Origin: Bacteroidetes bacterium ADurb.Bin008
Lineage (GTDB): Bacteria > Bacteroidota > Bacteroidia > Bacteroidales > Tenuifilaceae
NCBI GenBank assembly: GCA_002071445.1
Contig: MWFE01000056.1
Location: forward strand, 1 to 47,681
Length of the DNA stretch: 47,681 nt
Reading direction: 5' to 3'
A program made the translations under genes and the position numbers. The notes beneath the pieces are model-generated. The model was not told where the DNA came from, made no database searches, and worked only from the letters and a program-made list of their open reading frames with translations. Positions 27,226-35,051 of this stretch are shown here, in pieces. How positions within the stretch are numbered: the first letter of the stretch is position 1; each line of letters opens with the position of its first letter.

Positions 27226-27870
27226 ATGAGTAAAGAAGAAATGAAAATTGGAGAAATTTCCAAACCCCGGTTTGAGTTCCGTTCGTTTGGACAGGACTTT
27301 GACGAGGCGCACTTCCGCATGGCACGCCTCTCTATGCCCGTGCCCGAAAAAGTATGGGAGCGTTACTCTGAAGAGATTTACATTCTCTCGCGTACCAACG
27401 ATATAAATAACACCAAGATACGCGATGGAAAAATGGACATCAAAACGTTCGTGCAATCGAAAGATGGTCTTGAGCAGTGGAATCCACTGATGAAAGGCGA
27501 ATTTCCCATGAAAGCCAGCGTTCTTAAAGAGGAAGTTTTTCCCGCTTTCAAGGTCGAAATGCCAAACTTGACGAAGGATGTTTATACCTACGAAGAATTT
27601 ATGGGTATCATTAAAAAACACCCTGATTTGCAGGCAGTAAGAGTAAACAAAGAGCGTTATGGATACATGGTTAACAACACCATTTGTGAGTATGGTCTGG
27701 TATGGATTAACGGAGCTCTGGTGGTTACCATCAACTCAGAGTCCACTGAAATTGAGGATATTAAAAAAACCATCAAAGATGTTGGGCTTGAAGGGGTAGA
27801 GAATATTAACTATCTGCAAGCCATTAAGCGCGTTGTTGGAATGATTGACAAACCCTTAGCAAATGAATAG
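27226..27870 (+). CDS. Divergent CYTH-like protein
   Basis: A 214-residue soluble protein I could not place by name. Its layout echoes the CYTH/triphosphate-tunnel fold. An early KPRFEFRSFG stands where ExExK begins the fold. YILSRTNDINNTKIRDGKMDIKTFVQ resembles the paired basic strands. VRVNKERYGYMVNNTICEYGLVWINGALVVTINSEST resembles the later Lys/Arg strand followed by acidic strands, ending in a helix and NYLQAIKRVVGM. The exact ExExK motif is degenerate, so it may be inactive or bind a different ligand. The next gene, 2 nt downstream, is a canonical CYTH protein, which strengthens the idea of a duplicated pair. The CYTH-like call is inference. Confidence 0.5.
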   Translation: MSKEEMKIGEISKPRFEFRSFGQDFDEAHFRMARLSMPVPEKVWERYSEEIYILSRTNDINNTKIRDGKMDIKTFVQSKDGLEQWNPLMKGEFPMKASVLKEEVFPAFKVEMPNLTKDVYTYEEFMGIIKKHPDLQAVRVNKERYGYMVNNTICEYGLVWINGALVVTINSESTEIEDIKKTIKDVGLEGVENINYLQAIKRVVGMIDKPLANE

Positions 27871-27872
27871 CC

Positions 27873-28340
27873 ATGGCACAGGAAATTGAACGTAAATACT
27901 TGGTAAAGGGCGATTTTAAGTCCTTAGCCACAAAATCTACTCGAATCACACAGGGCTACCTCTCCTCGATTCCCGAGAGAACCGTAAGGGTAAGAGTAAA
28001 AGGCGACAAGGGCTTCATCACCATCAAGGGCATCGGCAGCCAATCGGGTGCCAGCCGCTACGAATGGGAAAAGGAAATTCCTGTTGAAGAGGTCCATGAG
28101 TTGCTAAAAATTTGCGAACCGGGCGTGATAGACAAAACCCGTTATCTGGTCCCCGTTGGTAAGCATACTTTTGAGGTTGACGAGTTTTACGGCGAAAATG
28201 AGGGGCTTACCCTTGCCGAGGTTGAACTCTCCTCAGAAGGCGAGTCCATTGAGATCCCTGCTTGGATTGGAAAAGAGGTGACCGGCGACGTTCGCTATTA
28301 CAACTCCATGCTTATGAAAAAGCCTTACAAAAGTTGGTAA
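27873..28340 (+). CDS. CYTH domain protein (triphosphate tunnel metalloenzyme)
   Basis: A 155-residue single-domain member of the CYTH family, close in size to the NeuTTM-type inorganic triphosphatases. The ExExK signature is intact (Glu4, Glu6, Lys8 in QEIERKYLV). It is followed by basic strands (TVRVRVKGDKGFITIKG), RYEWEKEIP, and the acidic metal-binding strand FEVDEFYG...LTLAEVELSSEG. Such proteins hydrolyse tripolyphosphate or organic triphosphates or, in CyaB, make cAMP. Short forms of this type are most often triphosphatases. It lies between a divergent CYTH-like gene and an SLC13 transporter, apparently in one operon. Confidence 0.92.
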   Translation: MAQEIERKYLVKGDFKSLATKSTRITQGYLSSIPERTVRVRVKGDKGFITIKGIGSQSGASRYEWEKEIPVEEVHELLKICEPGVIDKTRYLVPVGKHTFEVDEFYGENEGLTLAEVELSSEGESIEIPAWIGKEVTGDVRYYNSMLMKKPYKSW

Positions 28341-28365
28341 ACTAAGGCTGTTTCATGCAATGGTT

Positions 28366-28383
28366 GGCAGGTCAGCGCCTGCC
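28366..28383 (+). promoter_or_regulatory. GC-rich hairpin before the SLC13 gene
   Basis: GGCAGG - TCAGCG - CCTGCC forms a compact stem-loop in an otherwise AT-rich gap. It lies downstream of one possible ATG (28355) and upstream of better ones (28424, 28460), which argues for the later starts. Confidence 0.4.
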
Positions 28384-28423
28384 GCCGTTGCGTGAAGATT
28401 TTTTTAACTTATTTATTATCCCA

Positions 28424-30031
28424 ATGGTTGAAACCGGTAAAGGATTCGATATCCTGGATATGAGCAACTACAGAGTGGAGAAGTTGCCTCAGAGAAAAAA
28501 GTCGGGTTTTGAGAAATACATGGCTCTAATTGGCGGCCCCTTGGCAATCATAGTGTTCGTACTTATCTACTTCTTTTCTGATATTCCCTTTTTGAATGAT
28601 ATTAATCACGATCTTCTTGGGAAAACTGCCTTAAAACGATTGGGTGAACTGGGCGATGCAGGATTTTCGCGCATTAACTACGCCATGCTTGCCATCTTTG
28701 CCGGTGCTATCATCCTTTGGATTACTGAAGCCATTCCCAACTATCTCACCTCGTTGATGTTAATTATAACCATGGTACTCACGGGTGTGGCGCGCGAAAT
28801 AGATGTATATCATCAACTGGGACATCCGGTAATGTGGCTCAATATTCTTTCTTTCGTTATGGCCAGTATGCTTGTGAAAACACAAGCTGCAAAGCGATTT
28901 GCCCTGTGGTTTATCGTTAAATTCGGCAAAAATGCCACATGGATATTCTTCAGTTTCATGATTATCAACGTGGTGCTTACAGCATTCATCTCGGCTACCA
29001 CTGCCAGAGCTGCCATTATGTTACCCATTTTTATGGTTGTAGCAGCCGTTTACGGAGCAACAGGAGGAGATAATCGCAACAATTTTGGACGTAACCTGGT
29101 ACTACAAAACCTCTTTCAAATTACATCTTCGTCCAGTGGCTTTTTAACCGGTTCGGGAGCTACCCTGTTAGCCGGGGCCCTCATTGCAGGTGCATTGGGG
29201 TACCAATCCTATTCCTATCAAAAATGGCTTTTCGCAGCATTCCCATTCATGGTATTAATCCTGTTAATCGGCTGGTTTGTTGGCACAAAGTTAATCTTTC
29301 CCATGAAGCGTGAGGAGCGTTCTCCCCAAATAGAGGGAGGTATGGAAAGGCTGAAGGACGAGCTGCATAAGTTGGGGCCACTTAATGCACAAGAAATAAG
29401 AGCCATAATAATTTTTGTTGGAGTTCTTGCAATGTGGGCAACCGACTCAATTCACGGAATCAGCCAAACTGCCGTGGTATTCCTTGGCGCAGTGATTGCA
29501 TTAACCCCAAAAATTGGCGTAGTAAAGTGGAACGATGTGGATATTCCCTGGCACCTACTCCTTTTCTCTGCCGGAGCCTACGCACTGGGTGCAGGATTGG
29601 ATGCCACCGATCTGGCTATGCTATCGGTCAATTACATTTACGATAGTTTGGGCTTTACTGCCAGTACTCCATTCAGCGTGTTTTACCTATTCCTCACCGG
29701 CATAATGCTACTGAGTGCCATATTCTTCCAATCGAAAACCATGAGGACGCTAATATTCATACCCATTGCCATTGGTACTGCTCAAAAATTTGGTTATCCC
29801 ATACTCAGCCTTGCACTTCCGGTGGCCCTCCTAATCGAGCATGTTTACGCATTGCCTTTCAATAGCAAACCGGCAGCCTTGCTCTACATTACCGATCATT
29901 ACAGTTGGACGGATACCGCAAAATTCGGTTTTACCATGCTCGTTATCACCTGGTTAATGATTATTATTTGGGGCGAAACGTGGTTACGTTTCCTTGAGTA
30001 CACACCCAATGGCGTTTTTGGATTGTTCTGA
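28424..30031 (+). CDS. SLC13/DASS-family anion transporter
   Basis: About 535 residues with eleven or more membrane helices in the divalent anion:sodium symporter family (SLC13, ArsB/NhaD superfamily). Landmarks are AGAIILWITEAIPNYLTSLMLI, FISATTARAAIMLPIFMVV, the GSGATLLAGALIAG re-entrant loop and a C-terminal LPVALLIEHVYALPFNSKPAALLY loop. Family members move sulfate, dicarboxylates, citrate or, in yeast Pho87/90/91, phosphate. Beside CYTH proteins and a PiT/porin block, phosphate or a phosphorylated anion is a reasonable guess. Start codon uncertain: ATG 28355 reads through a hairpin, 28424 is used here, and 28460 (MSNYRVEKLP) is equally plausible. Confidence 0.85.
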   Translation: MVETGKGFDILDMSNYRVEKLPQRKKSGFEKYMALIGGPLAIIVFVLIYFFSDIPFLNDINHDLLGKTALKRLGELGDAGFSRINYAMLAIFAGAIILWITEAIPNYLTSLMLIITMVLTGVAREIDVYHQLGHPVMWLNILSFVMASMLVKTQAAKRFALWFIVKFGKNATWIFFSFMIINVVLTAFISATTARAAIMLPIFMVVAAVYGATGGDNRNNFGRNLVLQNLFQITSSSSGFLTGSGATLLAGALIAGALGYQSYSYQKWLFAAFPFMVLILLIGWFVGTKLIFPMKREERSPQIEGGMERLKDELHKLGPLNAQEIRAIIIFVGVLAMWATDSIHGISQTAVVFLGAVIALTPKIGVVKWNDVDIPWHLLLFSAGAYALGAGLDATDLAMLSVNYIYDSLGFTASTPFSVFYLFLTGIMLLSAIFFQSKTMRTLIFIPIAIGTAQKFGYPILSLALPVALLIEHVYALPFNSKPAALLYITDHYSWTDTAKFGFTMLVITWLMIIIWGETWLRFLEYTPNGVFGLF

Positions 30032-30331
30032 GTCTGTTAGACAATTTTGTATTTCAATATAAAAGATGGAAAAAACCACTCTTTAAACATGGCTATGGAT
30101 TGATATTTCTTGTAAATACCAAATAGTGATTATGCATTTTAAATAATGTGAAGCATCTGCCCTATTTTGCCATTTAAACTTCTAATCCTCAGAAATATAA
30201 TTATTTTAAAAATATCATTAATGACATAGTGTTCCTCACTTTTCCGTCCATCTCAACCACACTAATGATTTTTATCAGAGTTTCAATCTGCATTTCTTCG
30301 TAACTTTAGGCTTTGAATTTAAGCCCTATTT
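30032..30331. other. Intergenic region between the SLC13 and ppnP genes
   Basis: 300 nt, AT-rich. A small GTCT/AGAC hairpin follows the SLC13 stop, and GGCTT/AAGCC (30309-30325) forms a weak stem immediately before the ppnP start. An imperfect -7 element (TAACTTTA, 30301-30308) could be the ppnP promoter. No ORF. Confidence 0.3.
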
Positions 30332-30613
30332 ATGTTTAAAACCAATGAATATTTCGATGGCAAGGTGAAGTCCATTGCCTTCGAAACAGCTGAAGGCCCC
30401 GCCACGATTGGCGTAATGGCAAAGGGTGAGTATGTATTTGGAACATCCACCGTGGAGCACATGACCGTAACTTCGGGAGCCATGGAGGTTAAACTCCCCG
30501 GCGAAACACAGTGGAAAACCTACAGGGAATTTCAAACATTTATCGTGCCCAAGGATGTGAAGTTTAGTGTGCGGGTTGATGGCGATACGTCCTATCGGTG
30601 CCTTTATAAGTAG
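30332..30613 (+). CDS. ppnP: Pyrimidine/purine nucleoside phosphorylase PpnP
   Basis: A 93-residue cupin of the PpnP (YaiE, formerly DUF1255) family, which phosphorolyses a broad range of nucleosides to base and ribose-1-phosphate. The sequence follows the family closely: an [17 protein letters not shown] start, then [22 protein letters not shown], the conserved turn [17 protein letters not shown], and [13 protein letters not shown] ending in SYRCLYK. Full length for the family. It precedes the C-GCAxxG-C-C gene by 48 nt on the same strand, so the two may be cotranscribed, although no functional link is evident. Confidence 0.93.
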   Translation: MFKTNEYFDGKVKSIAFETAEGPATIGVMAKGEYVFGTSTVEHMTVTSGAMEVKLPGETQWKTYREFQTFIVPKDVKFSVRVDGDTSYRCLYK

Positions 30614-30661
30614 GTTGATATATTGCAGAAACTATTCCTATTGGTTTAGAATAAGAGGATT

Positions 30662-31096
30662 ATGGTAAAAGACCACGTGTCGGAAGCTTGGGAGATGTTT
30701 GCAAGCGGATTCAGCTGTTCGCAGGCGATTCTCGGTACCTTTTGTGAGGAGTATGGCTTGCCAAAGGATGTTGCACTTCGCATTGCCTCTCCATTTGGGG
30801 GTGGCTTTGGTGGATTGGGCAGAACATGTGGTGCGTTAACAGGAGCCATGATGGTTGTGGGGTTGAAGTACGGAGCATCAAAAAGCAACGACCCCGATGC
30901 CAAAGCGCTGACAAAACAAAAGACTCAAGAACTGGTCGAAACCTTTGAGCGGGAGCATGGTACCTGTATGTGCAGCGAACTCATCGGGAATGCTTATGGT
31001 GCAGATAGACAAGGGCTGGAGAAGCATTCCGTAATTATGAATACCTGTCCGAAATTTTTGGAAACTGTCATTATTTATCTCGAGGAAGAACTTTAA
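30662..31096 (+). CDS. C-GCAxxG-C-C family protein (putative redox/metal protein)
   Basis: A 144-residue protein of the C_GCAxxG_C_C family. The cysteine pattern is visible: Cys19 (GFSCSQAIL), Cys28 (TFCEEYG), Cys56 in RTCGALTGAMM, then Cys102, Cys104 and Cys129. Members are small proteins thought to handle a redox cofactor or metal, without settled function. The next gene, 31 nt downstream, is a molybdenum aldehyde oxidoreductase. In the Desulfovibrio DVU_1551-1559 type of cluster a C-GCAxxG-C-C protein accompanies the same oxidoreductase, so I assign this gene to that system. Confidence 0.88.
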   Translation: MVKDHVSEAWEMFASGFSCSQAILGTFCEEYGLPKDVALRIASPFGGGFGGLGRTCGALTGAMMVVGLKYGASKSNDPDAKALTKQKTQELVETFEREHGTCMCSELIGNAYGADRQGLEKHSVIMNTCPKFLETVIIYLEEEL

Positions 31097-31112
31097 ATCT
31101 AAAACCCATAAC

Positions 31113-31120
31113 AAGGAGGA
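31113..31120 (+). promoter_or_regulatory. Strong Shine-Dalgarno site, unusual for the phylum
   Basis: AAGGAGGA lies 7 nt before the ATG at 31128. Nearly all other genes in the window lack such a site, as expected for Bacteroidota. Confidence 0.7.
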
Positions 31121-31127
31121 ATACATT

Positions 31128-34046
31128 ATGAAGCTTAAAAAAATGTGGCTCAATATCAACGGAGCTAACAGGATGTTTGCGTGTAACCCCGAGAAAGACA
31201 CCCTGGCCGACGTGGTACGTCGTATGGGTTTAACCGGAACCAAGATTGGTTGCGGGACGGGTGTGTGCGGTTCGTGTACGCTCATTCTCAACGGGAAGCT
31301 GACGCGCTCCTGTACCAAAAAGATGAAGAACGTTGAAGAGTACAGTTCGGTTATTACCATTGAGGGGATTGGTACACCCACCAATCTTCACCCCATTCAG
31401 GCAGCATGGATGGTGGCCGGAGCCGTACAGTGCGGATTCTGTACGCCGGGGTTTATCGTGTCGTCGTACGCCTTGCTTCTCGAAAATCCCAAGCCCACCC
31501 GTGAGGAGGTTCGCGAGTGGTTCCACAAAAACAAGAACGTGTGCCGTTGTACCGGATACGTTCAGATTGTGGATGCCGTGATGCTGGCTGCCGAGGTAAT
31601 GCGTGGCGAGAAGAAGTTGGAGGATATTTACTTCAAAAATCCCAAGGATGGCGAGTTCTACGGGAAGCCCGTACTTCGTCCATCGGCGTTGGCCAAGGTT
31701 TGCGGATTGGCCGATTATGGCGATGACCAGGAGTTGAAAATGCCTGCCGAAACCCTTAAAGTGGCCATGGTGCAGCCCAAAGTTGCACACCATGCCAAAA
31801 TATTGAAGATTGATACCTCGGAGGCAGAAAAGATGCCCGGCGTTGTTAAGATTATAACGGCCAAGGACATCAAGGCAGCCGGAGGTACCAATGTTATGGC
31901 CGAAGGCCATTTCTTCGAGCGCACAACCCTCACAGTTCCAACCCGAAATGTGCTATGCGAGGACAAGATTTATCGCTACGGCGATGTGGTGGCACTGGTA
32001 TGCGCCGACACCAAGGATAATGCCCGCGCCGCTGCCGCCAAGGTGAAGGTTGAGATTGAAAAGTTGCCCGAATACCTTAGCTACCTCGATGCTGTGATGC
32101 CCAGCGCACAGCGTATCCACCCCGAGACACCCAATATCTTTGCCCAGCAACCCGTACTCAAAGGCGTTGGTTTGGAAGAGCCATCAAAAGTGAGCGAGGT
32201 GATTGAAAACTCGGATTTCAGCGTTGAGGGAAGTTTCCATTCCACCCGCGAGCCACACCTCTCTATCGAGGGCGATACCGTTCAGGCATACTTCGATGAG
32301 GATGGCATGCTGGCCATTCAGTGCAAGTCGCAAGGGGTGTACTCGTCCATCGGCCGTATTGGCAACTCCATTGGCATTCCCAGGGATAAGATTCGCATCA
32401 TTATGAACCCCACGGGTGCCAGCTTCGGATGGTCAACCAACGCAGGCGACCTCTGTCTTGCAGCCGCCGCAGCATTCATCACCAAGATGCCCATTGCGCT
32501 GTCCATGAGCTACGAGGAGCACCAGCACTTCTCAGGCAAACGCCGTCCCAGCCACTCCAATGGCCGCGCTGCATGCGACAAGAACGGAAAGCTCACAGCC
32601 GTGGAATTCGACTATGGATTAGACCAAGGCCCATACACCTTTGGTGGTGACGACATTATCTCCAAACCGGCACGGTTTGCATTCTTCCCCTACGTGGTGC
32701 CAAATGTTGCGGGACTCTCGCGCATAGCCATTACCAACCACAACTTTGGAACGGCATACCGCAGCTACGGCTCACCTCAGGCCTACACTTTAAGTGAAGC
32801 GCTCATAGATATGCTGGCTGAAAAGGCGGGCATAGACCCATTTGAGTTCCGCTGGCGCAACATTGCCCGTGAGGGCGAGCTGAATATCAACAGTTGCCAA
32901 TTCAGACTGTACCCCATGGAGGAGATGATGAAGATGATGAAGCCTTACTACGATAAAGCGGTGAAAGAGGCTAAGGAGAAGGATACACCCGAGGTGCGCC
33001 GTGGTGTCGGGCTTTCGTGGGGTGGGTTTAACGTATCGGAAGGCCCAACAGACCATGCAACGGTTCGCTTTGAACTGAACCCCGACAATACCGTCACCAA
33101 GTACGATACATGGCAAGACCTGGGTCAGGGTGGCGATGTGGGTTCGCTTATGGTAGCACTGGAGGCGCTAAAACCCCTGAAACTTACCCCCGAACAGATT
33201 AAACTGGTACAGAGCGACACCAAGATTTGCCCCGATAGCGGTATGTCGGCCGGAAGCCGTTCGCACTATATGAATGGTAATGCAACCATTGTGGCCGCCG
33301 GCAAGCTGCTTGAAGCCATGCGCAAACCCGACGGCACCTACCGCACCTACGACGAGATGGTGAAGGAGGGGATACCCACCGTTCACGAGGGTAAGTTTAG
33401 CAATATCAACACCCCCGGCCTGAGCCGCCTCGACCCCAACACCGGTATTGGTGACCCGACTCCCGCATTTACCTATGCGCTCAACCTGGCAGAAGTGGCC
33501 GTGGAAACTGCCACCGGCAAAACCACGGTTACCCGCTTCGTGTGCGTGGCCGATGTGGGCAAGATTGGTAATATTGATGCGGTGAAAGGTCAGGCGTTTG
33601 GCGGTATTTCGCACAGCATCGGGTTTGCCCTATCGGAGAACTACGACGATGTGAAAAAGCATACCAACATTGCTAGCAGTGGGGTTCCCTACAACAAGGA
33701 TATACCCGATAGCATCATCACCCTTTTCCACGAGAGCACCGATAAGCATGGTCCATTCGGTTCGTCGGGTGCATCGGAGGCATTCCAGTCGTCGGGGCAT
33801 ATGGCGGTTATCAACGCCATAAACAACGCCACCGGCGTGCGTATTTACGAACTACCCGCCACCAAGGAGAAGGTGAAGGAGGGTCTTGATATTCTGGCCA
33901 AGGGCGGTAAGATTAACCCACCCAAGAAGTACTTCCTGGGCTCCGACCTCTACGATGAGTTGGAGAACATTAAGGCCAATCCTGTTCCCTACGGAGGCAT
34001 TGACTTCTTTAAGCCCATGGGCGGAGCAGGAGAAAGATTCTTCTAG
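31128..34046 (+). CDS. Molybdenum aldehyde oxidoreductase (MOP / xanthine oxidase family), DVU_1559-like
   Basis: A 972-residue enzyme joining two [2Fe-2S] domains to the molybdopterin-binding domains without an FAD domain, the arrangement of Desulfovibrio gigas MOP. Plant-type cluster cysteines are Cys42, Cys47, Cys50 and Cys62 (GCGTGVCGSC). The second, helical cluster has Cys102, Cys105 (CGFC), Cys139 and Cys141 (CRC). Residues about 170-290 are the aldehyde oxidase a/b-hammerhead domain and about 310-970 the Mo-pterin domain. Near the end, the Glu in SSGASEAFQSSG matches the catalytic glutamate. Such enzymes hydroxylate aldehydes or N-heterocycles with water. It is visibly GC-richer than its neighbours, as are the related genes at 38.6-46.3 kb. 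The physiological substrate is unknown. Confidence 0.93.
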   Translation: MKLKKMWLNINGANRMFACNPEKDTLADVVRRMGLTGTKIGCGTGVCGSCTLILNGKLTRSCTKKMKNVEEYSSVITIEGIGTPTNLHPIQAAWMVAGAVQCGFCTPGFIVSSYALLLENPKPTREEVREWFHKNKNVCRCTGYVQIVDAVMLAAEVMRGEKKLEDIYFKNPKDGEFYGKPVLRPSALAKVCGLADYGDDQELKMPAETLKVAMVQPKVAHHAKILKIDTSEAEKMPGVVKIITAKDIKAAGGTNVMAEGHFFERTTLTVPTRNVLCEDKIYRYGDVVALVCADTKDNARAAAAKVKVEIEKLPEYLSYLDAVMPSAQRIHPETPNIFAQQPVLKGVGLEEPSKVSEVIENSDFSVEGSFHSTREPHLSIEGDTVQAYFDEDGMLAIQCKSQGVYSSIGRIGNSIGIPRDKIRIIMNPTGASFGWSTNAGDLCLAAAAAFITKMPIALSMSYEEHQHFSGKRRPSHSNGRAACDKNGKLTAVEFDYGLDQGPYTFGGDDIISKPARFAFFPYVVPNVAGLSRIAITNHNFGTAYRSYGSPQAYTLSEALIDMLAEKAGIDPFEFRWRNIAREGELNINSCQFRLYPMEEMMKMMKPYYDKAVKEAKEKDTPEVRRGVGLSWGGFNVSEGPTDHATVRFELNPDNTVTKYDTWQDLGQGGDVGSLMVALEALKPLKLTPEQIKLVQSDTKICPDSGMSAGSRSHYMNGNATIVAAGKLLEAMRKPDGTYRTYDEMVKEGIPTVHEGKFSNINTPGLSRLDPNTGIGDPTPAFTYALNLAEVAVETATGKTTVTRFVCVADVGKIGNIDAVKGQAFGGISHSIGFALSENYDDVKKHTNIASSGVPYNKDIPDSIITLFHESTDKHGPFGSSGASEAFQSSGHMAVINAINNATGVRIYELPATKEKVKEGLDILAKGGKINPPKKYFLGSDLYDELENIKANPVPYGGIDFFKPMGGAGERFF

Positions 34047-34070
34047 CCCGTTACATAGCATACTCACTTA

Positions 34071-34105
34071 AACACCCAAGGCACTGATGCTTTGGGTGTT
34101 TTTTT
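34071..34105 (+). terminator. Rho-independent terminator after the aldehyde oxidoreductase gene
   Basis: AACACCCAA (34071-34079) pairs with TTGGGTGTT (34092-34100), followed by more T to 34105. Confidence 0.85.
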
Positions 34106-34318
34106 ATAGATACTGATCTAAAGATTTCTGTATCCTAGATTGCTCTATGTGGTTCAAAATAAATGCATAAACAATCCTAACTGCTCCACAACGCTTAACA
34201 TTAACAACCTATTGGTTACTTCTTTCCGACAAATCAACTTATTTTGCAAACCTTCTTCAGGAGTGCCAATCTTTTGGGAAGCCTATTTGATTCAATTGCA
34301 AACTGCAGATTACAACGC

Positions 34319-35041
34319 TTACTGTAGGGTAAGTTTAAAAACCAGAAATACGTGCTGTGCACTGGGATTCACAATAAAAGCTCCAGAAATGGGCAGTTTG
34401 AAATTGTTACTTATACTGATATCCTTAGTCACTTCGAAACCCACATTCACAATTCCGGCCTTATCACAATATGTCCCTTTGAATGGAGTTCCCCCGATAA
34501 AGGGGTTAATTCCAAAATCGTTCACTTCAAATGAGTAGCCTAACTCAAAGTAGGTAGAATAATCCCTCTTATCGTCATCATCGCTATCGTCGCACCCATA
34601 GAAAAAGGTTGCTGCGGTAGCTGAAATGGGGAACTTCTCCGGCCCTGTATAGATAATTGCCCCTTCCAGCGCATGCGATGTTTGTCCCTGTTTCCAATCA
34701 AAGTATTTACTTGCTGATAAGTCATATTCGTCCTGCTCATAATAATCGGAAACAAGGAGAGAGAAATTACCCAATGAGTATAGGGCATACACGTCAACCT
34801 CAGCGAATGGAATACCCACGCCATACGAACCCCAGGATCCAATAGTAAAATTCCCTATACTATACTCGATGGTGGGTTGAAGATTCAATCCGTCGCTCAA
34901 TTGCAACCCTCGCCAAATGTATCGGCTGGTTATGTCAGCACTGAGATTCCAAGGACTTTCCTCGTTGTCGTTATCCTGCGCATTTAATGCGATTGGCATA
35001 AACAGAAAAAATGCCACCGAAAAAAGTATTGTGCGTTTCAT
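34319..35041 (-). CDS. Outer-membrane beta-barrel protein, Gcw_chp-like
   Basis: A 240-residue exported protein with a signal peptide (1-21, ending LNAQDND) and alternating hydrophobic strands ending in an aromatic-poor but barrel-like VFLVFKLTLQ. The early segment ADITSRYIWRGLQLSDGLNLQPTIEYSIGNFTIGSWGSYG resembles the Gcw_chp family (SRYxWRG), whose members are outer-membrane proteins of unknown function. An acidic loop (DDSDDDDKRD) may bind cations. It starts only 10 nt after the chemoreceptor stop, so it is cotranscribed with it. Whether the two are functionally linked is unknown. Confidence 0.65.
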   Translation of the reverse strand: MKRTILFSVAFFLFMPIALNAQDNDNEESPWNLSADITSRYIWRGLQLSDGLNLQPTIEYSIGNFTIGSWGSYGVGIPFAEVDVYALYSLGNFSLLVSDYYEQDEYDLSASKYFDWKQGQTSHALEGAIIYTGPEKFPISATAATFFYGCDDSDDDDKRDYSTYFELGYSFEVNDFGINPFIGGTPFKGTYCDKAGIVNVGFEVTKDISISNNFKLPISGAFIVNPSAQHVFLVFKLTLQ

Positions 35042-35051
35042 GGTTTTGAAA

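Noticed and set aside
28355..28423. N-terminal extension of the SLC13 gene
   Set aside because: It reads through a GC-rich hairpin and gives a non-conserved hydrophilic peptide. Later ATGs fit better.
34140..34538. 132-codon frame on the plus strand
   Set aside because: Its second half is antisense to the Gcw_chp-like gene, which has a signal peptide and barrel pattern; the first part is low-complexity AT-rich sequence.
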